The notes beneath the pieces are model-generated. The model worked only from the letters and a program-made list of their open reading frames with translations, had not been told where the DNA came from and searched no databases. The position numbers were made by a program, and so were the translations under genes. Positions 18,717-30,167 of a stretch of 64,000 bases of DNA are shown here, piece after piece; the stretch's first letter is position 1, and each line of letters begins with the position of its first letter. This DNA is from Ensifer canadensis (lineage in GTDB: Bacteria > Pseudomonadota > Alphaproteobacteria > Rhizobiales > Rhizobiaceae): contig NZ_CP083370.1 in the NCBI RefSeq assembly GCF_017488845.2, positions 3,287,501-3,351,500 of the forward strand, given 5' to 3'.

Positions 18717-18759
18717 CGCCAGAGCGTGCGCCAGCCGCATCCGGAATCGGAGAAGAGGA

Positions 18760-19263
18760 ATGTTTTACAATCGATACGCATGCGCCGTCGGCCTCGCTGC
18801 GACGGCGTTTCTGGCACTGTCCGGGCCGATAATGGCGGAAGACCTCGTCAACACCGGCTACTTCGGCGATGTCGCCATCAAGGGCTACGACCCGGTCGCC
18901 TATTTCACCGAGAGCAAGGCGCTCGAAGGCTCGCCGCAATTTTCCTACCGCTGGCTCGGAGCGAACTGGCAGTTTGCCAGCGCCGAGAACCGTGAGCTTT
19001 TCATCCGCGAACCCACCCGCTACGCCCCGCAATATGGCGGCTACTGCGCCGACGGTGTGTCGTTTGGCACGGTGACCACCAATATCGATCCGAAGGCCTG
19101 GCGCATCATCGAGGGCAAGCTGTTCCTGAGCTACGATCCGGGTGCGGCAGAAGGCTTCGAGAAGAACCCGAACAAGCTGGTCGATTCGAAGAAGCACTGG
19201 TCTGAAGTGGAGAACACGCTCATTTCGGAAAAGCTCGGCACGACCTGGCAGGCGGCGCGCTGA
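18760..19263 (+). CDS. Exported YHS-domain protein
   Basis: A 167-residue protein with a signal peptide (about residues 1-26, ending GPIMA). The mature part, GYFGDVAIKGYDPVAYF, is the start of a YHS-like domain, followed by a Tyr/Gly-rich centre (RYAPQYGGYCADGVSFG). The family is common in alphaproteobacteria and has been linked to metal binding, without a firm function. AGAGGAA precedes the ATG. It is downstream of the ankyrin gene and convergent with the cyclase gene. Confidence 0.85.
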   Translation: MFYNRYACAVGLAATAFLALSGPIMAEDLVNTGYFGDVAIKGYDPVAYFTESKALEGSPQFSYRWLGANWQFASAENRELFIREPTRYAPQYGGYCADGVSFGTVTTNIDPKAWRIIEGKLFLSYDPGAAEGFEKNPNKLVDSKKHWSEVENTLISEKLGTTWQAAR

Positions 19264-19274
19264 CCGGATAGCGA

Positions 19275-21506
19275 TCACTGCTCGATCGAGAAGAATTTTA
19301 GCGCCTGCGGCGTCACGTGGATGAAGTCTGCGCCGCGCTCGCCCTTGGCCGTGTTGCGATAGACATAGCCGCAGACCATGCGGTCGAGGAAATATCCGTC
19401 GAATTTCTCGCAGAGCTGGTTGCCCTTCACCTCGGCGCGCCCGGTGATGTTTGTGTTGGCGCTGCGATAGGCGGTGTTGCCGGCCTTATCGAAGAATTGC
19501 ACGAAGCTCGTGCCATTCTTGTGCTGCCCGGCCCAGGTCTTGTCTTGGGTCAGCGTGCCAAGTTCCGCCGGCCCGAGCCTGTCCGCCGCCGCCCCGACGA
19601 AGCCGAAGGGCCACTCCGGAATGCCGGCAGTGCGCAGTCCGTAGAGGTGGCGATTGAGGTCCTCTTCGCGCCAGTAATCATAGAGGTAGCTGTAATAGGT
19701 GAGGTTGGTGTCGGGAAAGAGCTGAAGCAGCTTTGCGCCCTCTGCCACCGCGCGCGCCCGATCGCCGCGCTGGGCATAGGCCGAGGCCAGATACTCCCGT
19801 GCAGCCTCCGCATTCGGTAGGGCCTCGCCGGCTGCTTCGATCAGCGGGATCGCCCGGTCGGTGTCGCGTGCGGTGTAGTAGACGATGCCCGCCAGCAGCC
19901 GGAAACTCGGAGACGGTGACGGATCGAGCCTCAATGCCCGTTCCAGATCGGCGATTGCCTGTTCGTGTTCGCCGGTTTGCGCCAGGATCAGCGCCAGGTT
20001 GGCAAAGGCCTCTGGATCGCTCGGCTGCGCCGTGACCGCCCTGGCGGCAGATTCCCGCGCCTCCGTTTCGCGACCGTCGACGAGCTGCAGCAATGCCAGC
20101 ACTGTGTGCGCGCGCGCATTGTTGGCGTCGAGCTTCAGGGCCTGGCCGGCAGCGTCATAAGCGATCTTGCGGGCAACGGCCGCCGACCAGAGATAATTGT
20201 AGTCATTGCGCCAGACGTCGACGGCGACCCGCGCGATCCCCGCATGGGCATCGGCGAAACGCGGATCGAGATCGATCGCCTTCTGATAGAAGGCCAGCGT
20301 CTGGCGATAGGTATCGACATCGCTATAGATGAGCCCCTGCTGCTCGGCCCGCATGTAGTAGTCGTAGGCTTCGAGATTGTCGGTCGGGATGCGCGCCAGC
20401 TGGTCGCGTTCGCCTTCGCTGAGTTTGACCTCCAGCGCCGCGATGATCTTGCCGATGACGTCGTCCTGGACCGCGAAGAGATCGGCATATTGCCGGTCAT
20501 AGCGCTCCGCCCAGAGCGATAGACCGCTCATCGCATCGATCAGCTTGACGTTGATGCGCAGCCGCTGGTCGGCCCGTTGCAACGTGCCCTCCAGAATGTA
20601 GTGAACGCCAAGCTCCGCTGCCACGTCCTGGATCTTCGAAGCGTTGTCCTTCATCGCGAACACCGAATGGCGAGCGATTACGAACAGGCCGGACACCTTC
20701 GAAAGCTCGGTGATCAGGTCGTCGGTCAACCCTTCGGCCAGATGGTCATGATCCCGGTCGCCGCTGACATTGATGAACGGCAGGACTGCGACGGATGGCT
20801 GGTCCGGCAGGGGATAGGCAAAGCGCTCGGTCGGCGTCTCCGGCAGGATGAGCGTCCACGGCTGCCACCAGGCGGCGACAAATGCGAGGAGCAACATGAG
20901 GGCGCCGGCAATGAGCATGCTCCTTCGCGCAAAATGCTGCTGCGTATCCTTGACGATGGTCTTGCCAGCGTCATCAGGGTCGAGAAGCACGTGATAGACG
21001 CGGATCGGTTCGGCCATCCCCCGGACCGTCTGCTCGCCGAGCGAGGCGTAGCCGACACTAAGCTTCAATCGAACCTGGTCGTAGGCCGTACCCGATATCG
21101 CGATGCCACCGGGCTCGGCCAGCCCCTGCACCCGATCGGCGGTGTTGACGCCATCGCCGTGAATGTCGTCGCCTTCAACGATGATGTCGCCGAGATTGAT
21201 GCCGATGCGGAAATCGAGCCGCCGGTCAGTTGTGACCTTGTCGGCCTGTTCGGCCTTGCGCTGTTGGATCTCCACCGCGCAGCGGAGTGCATCGACGACG
21301 CTGCGGAATTCCACCAGCAGCCCGTCACCCATGGTCTTGACCAGCCGGCCGTGATGTTCGGCAAACTGCGGCTCCAGAATGTCATGCAGGTCGCTCTGGA
21401 AATTGGCGCGCGTTCCCTCCTCGTCGAGCCGGCTCAGGCGACTGTATCCGGCGACGTCGGCGATCAGGACGGCTGCGAGGCGGCGCTCCATCGACGGTCT
21501 CTTCAC
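19275..21506 (-). CDS. Class III nucleotide cyclase with membrane segment and TPR repeats
   Basis: A 743-residue protein. The N-terminal class III cyclase domain (residues 8-175) has metal Asp17 and Asp61, Lys57 in KTMGDG, and NTADRVQ (121-127) with the usual Asn and Arg; these fit an active adenylate-type enzyme making cAMP. One membrane helix (about 196-214) is followed by a FlgO/TolB-like region (VAVLPFINVSGDRDHDHLAE, about 239-258) and several TPR units (about 390-600). The TPR part is thus probably periplasmic. This architecture is frequent in rhizobia. It is convergent with the YHS gene and divergent from the DUF1254 gene. Confidence 0.88.
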   Translation of the reverse strand: MKRPSMERRLAAVLIADVAGYSRLSRLDEEGTRANFQSDLHDILEPQFAEHHGRLVKTMGDGLLVEFRSVVDALRCAVEIQQRKAEQADKVTTDRRLDFRIGINLGDIIVEGDDIHGDGVNTADRVQGLAEPGGIAISGTAYDQVRLKLSVGYASLGEQTVRGMAEPIRVYHVLLDPDDAGKTIVKDTQQHFARRSMLIAGALMLLLAFVAAWWQPWTLILPETPTERFAYPLPDQPSVAVLPFINVSGDRDHDHLAEGLTDDLITELSKVSGLFVIARHSVFAMKDNASKIQDVAAELGVHYILEGTLQRADQRLRINVKLIDAMSGLSLWAERYDRQYADLFAVQDDVIGKIIAALEVKLSEGERDQLARIPTDNLEAYDYYMRAEQQGLIYSDVDTYRQTLAFYQKAIDLDPRFADAHAGIARVAVDVWRNDYNYLWSAAVARKIAYDAAGQALKLDANNARAHTVLALLQLVDGRETEARESAARAVTAQPSDPEAFANLALILAQTGEHEQAIADLERALRLDPSPSPSFRLLAGIVYYTARDTDRAIPLIEAAGEALPNAEAAREYLASAYAQRGDRARAVAEGAKLLQLFPDTNLTYYSYLYDYWREEDLNRHLYGLRTAGIPEWPFGFVGAAADRLGPAELGTLTQDKTWAGQHKNGTSFVQFFDKAGNTAYRSANTNITGRAEVKGNQLCEKFDGYFLDRMVCGYVYRNTAKGERGADFIHVTPQALKFFSIEQ

Positions 21507-21721
21507 GTGCGATGTATTCCAGCGACGATGTTACCGCAGGTCGTCAGGCGCCGCCATCGCGTCGGCAGCGAACGGCACCAGCACCGTAGTAACTGTTACG
21601 TACTTGCGGTTTTCCGCCCATCGCGCACCATCGAAGCATTGCTGGCCCCGCACGGCTTTGCGCATGCCGTCGGATTGTCCTTCGGTTATCTGCTTTGCGC
21701 GCTCATCCGGAGGATTTTGCC

Positions 21722-23140
21722 ATGATTAAACGACGGACCATTCTGATGTACGGCGCGCTTGCTACCGCGCTTCCCCATGTGACAGCCTTGCCGTCCTTCG
21801 CCGCAGATGCGGCCCTCACGCCTGATGACGCGCGGGCGATCGCCAAGGAGGCAACGATCTACGGATTTCCGCTGGTCGACAATTACCGCGTGCAACATTC
21901 CTATTTCGTCGACGCCGGCGGGCCGGAGTTCAAGGCGCCGTGGAACACGCTGTTCAACAATGCCCGGGTCTATACGCCGGACGACAAGGCGATCCAGACG
22001 CCGAATTCAGACACGCCCTACTCCTATGTCGGCGCGGATCTCAGGGCCGAACCGTTGGTGTTCACCGTGCCGGCAATCGAGAAGGAACGGTACTACTCGC
22101 TTCAGTTCATCGAACAGTACACCTTCAACTTCGCCTATGTCGGCAGCCGCGCGACAGGCAACGATGCCGGCAGCTACCTGCTTGCCGGGCCGAACTGGAA
22201 GGGCGAAACCCCTCCCGGCATCAAGGACGTCATCCGCTCGGAAACGGAGTTTGCCTTCGTGCTCTACCGCACGCAGCTCTTCAATCCTGGCGATATCGAG
22301 AACGTCAAGAAGATCCAGGCCGGCTACAAGGTCGAGCCCTTGTCGGCATTTCTCGGAAAGCCGGCGCCTGCGCCCGCCCCCGCCGTCGACTTCTTCACGC
22401 CGCTCAGTGCGGAGGAGGAAAAGACGTCGCCCGAGGTCTTCAGCGAACTCAACTTCATTCTGCAGTTCTGCCCGACCGATCCTTCGGAAAAGGAGCTGAT
22501 GGCACGCTTTTCCGAGCTCAACATCGGTGCTGGCAAGACATTCGACTTCACGGCCTTCCCGCCGGATATCCAGAAGGCGATCACCGACGGCATGGCCGAC
22601 GGCTGGGCGGCCTTTAAGGAACACAAGGAAACCATGATCGATACCGGCAAGCTCTCGAGCGCCGACTGCTTCGGAACCCGAGCCTTCCTGAAGAACGACT
22701 ACATGCAGCGCATGTCCGGTGCTGTGCTCGGCATCTACGGCAACTCCAAGGAAGAGGCGATCTATCCTGCCTATTTCATCGACGATCAGAAGCAACCGCT
22801 CTCCGGCGCGAGCAAATATGCGTTGCGCTTCGAACACGGCCAACTGCCCCCCGTCAATGCCTTCTGGTCGCTGACGCTCTACGAACTGCCGGCAAGCCTG
22901 CTCTACGCCAATCCGCTCAACCGTTATCTCATCAATTCGCCGATGCTCCCGAGCCTGAAGCAGGATGCCGACGGCGGCCTGACGCTTCATGTCCAGAACG
23001 AGAGCCCAGGCGCAGATCGGGAGAGCAATTGGCTACCGGCTCCCAAGGGCCCGTTCTTCGTGGTGATGCGCCTCTACTGGCCAAAACCCGATGCCCTCGA
23101 CGGCAAATGGAAAGCCCCGCCACTGAAATCTGCGACATGA
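21722..23140 (+). CDS. Exported DUF1254/DUF1214 protein
   Basis: A 472-residue protein with a signal peptide (residues 1-28, ending PSFAADA). DUF1254 covers about 40-170 (EATIYGFPLVDNYRV) and DUF1214 lies near the C-terminus (about 350-460, NAFWSLTLYELPASLLY and LYWPKPDALDGKW). The molecular role of these domains is unknown. GGAGGATTTTGCC precedes the ATG at 21722. A shorter paralogue follows 18 bases downstream, so the two form an operon. Confidence 0.85.
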   Translation: MIKRRTILMYGALATALPHVTALPSFAADAALTPDDARAIAKEATIYGFPLVDNYRVQHSYFVDAGGPEFKAPWNTLFNNARVYTPDDKAIQTPNSDTPYSYVGADLRAEPLVFTVPAIEKERYYSLQFIEQYTFNFAYVGSRATGNDAGSYLLAGPNWKGETPPGIKDVIRSETEFAFVLYRTQLFNPGDIENVKKIQAGYKVEPLSAFLGKPAPAPAPAVDFFTPLSAEEEKTSPEVFSELNFILQFCPTDPSEKELMARFSELNIGAGKTFDFTAFPPDIQKAITDGMADGWAAFKEHKETMIDTGKLSSADCFGTRAFLKNDYMQRMSGAVLGIYGNSKEEAIYPAYFIDDQKQPLSGASKYALRFEHGQLPPVNAFWSLTLYELPASLLYANPLNRYLINSPMLPSLKQDADGGLTLHVQNESPGADRESNWLPAPKGPFFVVMRLYWPKPDALDGKWKAPPLKSAT

Positions 23141-23158
23141 GCAGAGAGGATGACCAGC

Positions 23159-24184
23159 ATGAATACATTTCGAACCACTGTTGCTCTCGCGGCGACCCTT
23201 GCCTTGATCGGCATCCTGCCGGCCACCGCCGCAGATCCTGTAATCGTCGGAGTCGACAATTTCATCCGCGCCGAGAGCGACATGTATGCCGCGGCCATGG
23301 TCAAGGACGGGGCGCTGGGCAAGTTCCTGCACCGCCGCGAGCCCGCCTCGATCGACAACCAGACGGTCATACGCCTCAACCGCGACACGCTCTATTCCTC
23401 GGCGGTGTTCGACCTTGATGCCGGTCCTGTCACCATCACGCTGCCCGATGCAGGAAAGCGCTTCATGTCGATGCAGGTGATCAACGAGGATCACTACGTG
23501 CCCGAGGTCGTCTACGATGCCGGAGAGCACACGCTGACGAAGGAGGGTGTCGGCACGCGCTATGTCGTCGTGGCAATTCGCACGCTCGTCGACCCGGCCG
23601 ACGCCAAGGATATCGAAGCGGTCCATGCCTTGCAGGACGCGATCAAGGCCAGTCAGGCGAAGAGCGGCAGCTTCGAGGTCCCCGCCTGGGATCCGGCGAG
23701 CCAGAAGACGGTGCGCGAGGCATTGCTCGTGCTCGGCGCGACGATGCCCGACTTCAAGAAAGCCTTCGGGACCAAGGAGCAAGTCGATCCCGTTCGCCAT
23801 CTGATCGGCACGGCGTCGGGCTGGGGCGGGAATCCGGATAAGGATGCGGTTTATCTCAACATCACGCCGACCAAAAATGACGGCGCGACTGTGTACAAGC
23901 TCGATGTGAAAGACGTGCCCGTCGACGCATTCTGGTCGGTGAGCGTCTACAATGCTGCCGGGTATTTCGAGAAGAACAAGTATGATGCCTACACGGTCAA
24001 CGATATCACCGCGAAGAAGGGCGATGATGGCACGGTGGCGATCCAGTTCGGCGGTTGCGACGGCAAGATCGCCAACTGCCTGCCGACAACCAAGGGCTGG
24101 AACTACGCGGTGCGTCTCTATCGGCCGCGGCAGGAAATACTGGATGGAAAGTGGCAGTTTCCTGAGCCGAGCGCGGTCAACTAG
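23159..24184 (+). CDS. Exported DUF1254/DUF1214 protein, paralogue
   Basis: A 341-residue protein with a signal peptide (residues 1-25, ending PATAA). It shares the layout of its upstream neighbour: an N-terminal DUF1254 part (VIRLNRDTLYSSAVFDLDAG) and a C-terminal DUF1214 part (VDAFWSVSVYNAAGYFEKN, then LYRPRQEILDGKWQFP). The ATG at 23159 has AGAGG at 23145; the in-frame ATG at 23150 is closer to that site. No catalytic motif is recognised. Confidence 0.85.
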   Translation: MNTFRTTVALAATLALIGILPATAADPVIVGVDNFIRAESDMYAAAMVKDGALGKFLHRREPASIDNQTVIRLNRDTLYSSAVFDLDAGPVTITLPDAGKRFMSMQVINEDHYVPEVVYDAGEHTLTKEGVGTRYVVVAIRTLVDPADAKDIEAVHALQDAIKASQAKSGSFEVPAWDPASQKTVREALLVLGATMPDFKKAFGTKEQVDPVRHLIGTASGWGGNPDKDAVYLNITPTKNDGATVYKLDVKDVPVDAFWSVSVYNAAGYFEKNKYDAYTVNDITAKKGDDGTVAIQFGGCDGKIANCLPTTKGWNYAVRLYRPRQEILDGKWQFPEPSAVN

Positions 24185-24331
24185 CCCGGCGTTGGAACCA
24201 ACTGCACAAACATTGCCTAGCCGCGCGTCGAGTGGGATGCGCGGCGGGCGGACGATCTATCAAGGAGGTTATGTCGGGCTTGGTTGGCAGAACATTGCCG
24301 GGCAATGGCTGCGCCCGGCCGATGAGCGCAA

Positions 24332-24556
24332 TCAGGCGCTCGTGCGCTTGCGTGCCGGCTGGCGCTTGGGCGCCGGGGCCACGGGTTCGGCGTCAGCCTC
24401 CTGCAACAACCGCTGAGCCTTGAGCTTTTCGGTCTTCTTCTCGCGCGCCAGCTTTTCCGCCGCAACGATACCGCGGGCCGTATGGTCGGTCGCCGCAGCC
24501 TTGTCGGCTGCCGACAAACGCTCAGGCTTGAAAAGATCTTTCTTCGTCGACGTCAT
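24332..24556 (-). CDS. Small Lys/Ala-rich protein, unknown function
   Basis: A 74-residue, highly charged protein (LAREKKTEKLKAQRLLQEAD, then APKRQPARKR). It looks cytoplasmic and partly helical, possibly nucleic-acid or ribosome associated, but no family is recognised. It is the last gene of the cold-shock group on this strand, following rpsU after a hairpin (24581-24604). GAGGAGG precedes its ATG. Confidence 0.75.
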   Translation of the reverse strand: MTSTKKDLFKPERLSAADKAAATDHTARGIVAAEKLAREKKTEKLKAQRLLQEADAEPVAPAPKRQPARKRTSA

Positions 24557-24580
24557 GCGTACCTCCTCGCTCGGGCGTGG

Positions 24581-24604
24581 ACCGATGCCGAAATCGGCAT
24601 CGGT
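24581..24604. other. Perfect 11-bp hairpin between rpsU and the small downstream gene
   Basis: ACCGATGCCGA and TCGGCATCGGT flank AA. No T run follows on either strand. It may be a processing or stabilising element after rpsU rather than an intrinsic terminator. Confidence 0.55.
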
Positions 24605-24613
24605 ACCTCAGAT

Positions 24614-24850
24614 TTAGCGGGTGCGGACAGCCTTCTTCGGTGCCGGCAGCAGGCCTTCGCGCTGAAGCTTCTTGCGCGCGAGCTTGCGCTGGCGACGAAC
24701 GGCTTCGGCCTTTTCGCGAACGCGCTTTTCCGACGGCTTTTCATAGGCGCTGCGCGCCTTGAATTCGCGGAACAGTCCCTCGCGCTGCATTTTCTTCTTC
24801 AGAATGCGGAGTGCCTGGTCGACGTTGTTGTCTCTGACGAGTACCTGCAA
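24614..24850 (-). CDS. rpsU: 30S ribosomal protein S21
   Basis: A 78-residue basic protein of the small ribosomal subunit, needed for base pairing between mRNA and 16S rRNA in initiation. It matches the S21 pattern: [20 protein letters not shown], then [17 protein letters not shown]. The start is a TTG at 24850, with AAGGGAAGGA upstream; the next upstream in-frame ATG would add residues not found in S21. It lies in a cold-shock cluster with cspA, the arrangement reported for Sinorhizobium meliloti. Confidence 0.92.
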   Translation of the reverse strand: MQVLVRDNNVDQALRILKKKMQREGLFREFKARSAYEKPSEKRVREKAEAVRRQRKLARKKLQREGLLPAPKKAVRTR

Positions 24851-24905
24851 GATGTATCCTTCCCTTTGGTTGGGGCCGCACATCGGCGGACCGAGATTGC
24901 TGTAG

Positions 24906-25190
24906 CTATCTTCCGATCCGGATGCGCGACGGTTTCAGCCAGGGTTCACCCTTGGCAATGATGCGCGACGGTCCCTCTTCGATGGGAGAGGCCGCCTCAG
25001 TGGTCTCGACGTCGCTTGCAACGATGCGACGTTCGAAGTTCTCGCCGTCGAAACGGACGCGATATTGGGTCTCGCCGTGGTCGGCGGGCAGAACACCGAT
25101 GATCCGGCACGTCCTGACGGCGGGTGCCAGCTTGGTGAAATCGGCCCTTACGGTCACCGTGTCGCCAACGGCACAAATTCTGCGGGTCAT
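24906..25190 (-). CDS. Conserved small protein of the cold-shock operon
   Basis: A 94-residue protein ([20 protein letters not shown], ending PSRIRIGR). Its N-terminal half suggests a small beta-barrel of the KOW/Tudor type, but this is only inferred from the alternating pattern. GGAAGGAA precedes the ATG at 25190. It stands between cspA and rpsU, matching the middle gene of the known S. meliloti cold-shock operon. A hairpin with a T run separates it from cspA. Confidence 0.8.
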   Translation of the reverse strand: MTRRICAVGDTVTVRADFTKLAPAVRTCRIIGVLPADHGETQYRVRFDGENFERRIVASDVETTEAASPIEEGPSRIIAKGEPWLKPSRIRIGR

Positions 25191-25228
25191 GATAGTTTCC
25201 TTCCCCGGAATGTGCAGGGTCCGGACGC

Positions 25229-25252
25229 AAAAAGGCCGGGCTTCACCCGACC
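25229..25252 (-). terminator. Hairpin with T run after cspA
   Basis: On the minus strand GGTCGGG-TGAAG-CCCGGCC is followed by five T. It lies between cspA and the 94-residue gene, so some transcripts likely stop after cspA while others read through to rpsU. Confidence 0.75.
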
Positions 25253-25314
25253 TCTTCCCGTCAATCAAACGTCCCCAGCCAGTACATCCGTGGTCGGGGG
25301 AGGCAGATGACGAT

Positions 25315-25524
25315 TCATTCCGCCCGGAGATTGTCGGCAGAGTTCTTGCCGGTCTTGCGGTCGCGGACGATGTCGTAGGTGACCTTCTGGCCTTCCGCCA
25401 GCGAGCCCATGCCTGCACGCTCTACAGCGGAAACATGAACAAACACGTCGGTCGTACCGTCATCCGGCTGGATGAAGCCAAAACCCTTGGTGCCATTGAA
25501 CCACTTTACAGTGCCTGAATTCAT
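25315..25524 (-). CDS. cspA: Cold-shock protein
   Basis: A 69-residue single-stranded nucleic-acid-binding protein, an RNA chaperone at low temperature. It has RNP1 KGFGFI and RNP2 VFVHV in the standard five-stranded fold, starting [26 protein letters not shown] lies before the ATG at 25524. It heads the cold-shock group and has a long gene-free, AT-rich upstream region, as expected for a thermoregulated leader. Confidence 0.95.
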   Translation of the reverse strand: MNSGTVKWFNGTKGFGFIQPDDGTTDVFVHVSAVERAGMGSLAEGQKVTYDIVRDRKTGKNSADNLRAE

Positions 25525-26042
25525 AACGATCTCCTTTCAATCGTTGATTTCGCTCGACGGGTATTCGCCGAGCCGTGTCGATGTTGAGAGGAAATCTGAC
25601 AACGCTTTTCAGCGCTTTGACAAAGGTCGCAAGCAATATTCGATTGCACCCATATAATTCTTTTTTCGGGATTTTCAATGTTTCATTTGGAATACGGCCC
25701 GAAATGCAGCGGCACTGCCGAAAAACAACGTTGAATCACGTTCGTTTCGATTGGAATCCTTTCGGAATTTCCATCCCATTATTTTTGGGCGCCTCAAGAA
25801 ATATATTGGCGCTACCGACCATAAACGACGAATACAGAGCAATAGCCCAGTTCAGGAAAGCATAGAGGCTTCAAGAAATCGGCAAGTGCCGGCATCGCCA
25901 AGCGCTCGGCGCAGTTTCATCTTGGATTGAGGCAAGTGGGAAAGACGGTTTCGCCGCATGGCCGGCCTTGCAGACCGCCTCGCTTCAAGCGCGAGACTGA
26001 CGGGCATGATTGCCCGCCAGCACTATTGTTGGATTCCCGAGA
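25525..26042 (-). promoter_or_regulatory. Long AT-rich region with the cspA leader and candidate promoter
   Basis: No convincing gene is seen in these 518 bases, which are poorer in GC than their surroundings. On the minus strand TTGAAA (25673-25678) and TATATG (25651-25656), 16 bases apart, are a possible promoter giving a leader of about 120 bases before cspA. A short hairpin (26001-26016, CGGGCA and TGCCCG) lies near the 3' end of metH. Confidence 0.4.
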
Positions 26043-29816
<3,774 letters not shown>

Positions 29817-30165
29817 GGGAAATCTCCCGTTCTGAAAACGACAAGCAATAGTCAAGTCAATCACATAAAGACATCTTTATGTCAACATATGAACGGATTT
29901 AATTTGCCGCAATGACGTTGGCTTGGTAGCCTTGGCGCATGCGGTTTCAGTCTGCGCACAGGAGCGACAGAAAGGCGATTCCGCCTTTTGGGTGAACGCC
30001 ACGGCAAAGAAAATGGCCCGCCGCGACCGCTGCGAGCCATGCGAATGCCATCAGAAGACAAACTCAGAGCGTTTCTGGCTTAAATTGAGCCGCGGAAACG
30101 CTCTGTCGCTTCGTTTTTCCGCATTTCCTGACGGAAAACCGCTTCGCACTTTTCCTGGAAATGCT
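29817..30165. other. Gap between metH and the AGE-family gene
   Basis: No gene is supported in these 349 bases. They hold the metH promoter region with the palindrome at 29863-29882, and a RIME1-like repeat at 30066-30167 whose end runs up to the stop of the epimerase gene. Confidence 0.6.
29863..29882. promoter_or_regulatory. SahR-like operator upstream of metH
   Basis: ACATAAAGA-CA-TCTTTATGT is a 9-bp inverted repeat. It resembles the ATAAAGA/TCTTTAT motif I recall for SahR, the ArsR-family sensor of S-adenosylhomocysteine that controls methionine-cycle genes in alphaproteobacteria. On the minus strand it follows a TTGACA sequence, so a bound repressor would cover the -35 region. Confidence 0.6.
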
Positions 30166-30167
30166 CT
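30066..30167. repeat. RIME1-like palindromic mosaic repeat, copy 2
   Basis: The inverted counterpart of the repeat at 5852-5950. The AGAGCGTTTC ... GAAACGCTCT palindrome lies at 30066-30099 and the GCATTTCC ... GGAAATGC palindrome at 30121-30164. The latter is identical to copy 1 over about 46 bases. It follows the AGE-family gene, which reads on the minus strand. Confidence 0.75.

Noticed and set aside
25575..25865. A 96-codon open frame in the AT-rich region upstream of cspA
   Set aside because: No ribosome-binding site and no recognisable family. The codon usage is unlike neighbouring genes.
29817..29862. A riboswitch (SAM or cobalamin) before metH
   Set aside because: Only 46 bases lie between the palindrome and the start codon, too short for these aptamers, and no B12-box-like sequence was seen.
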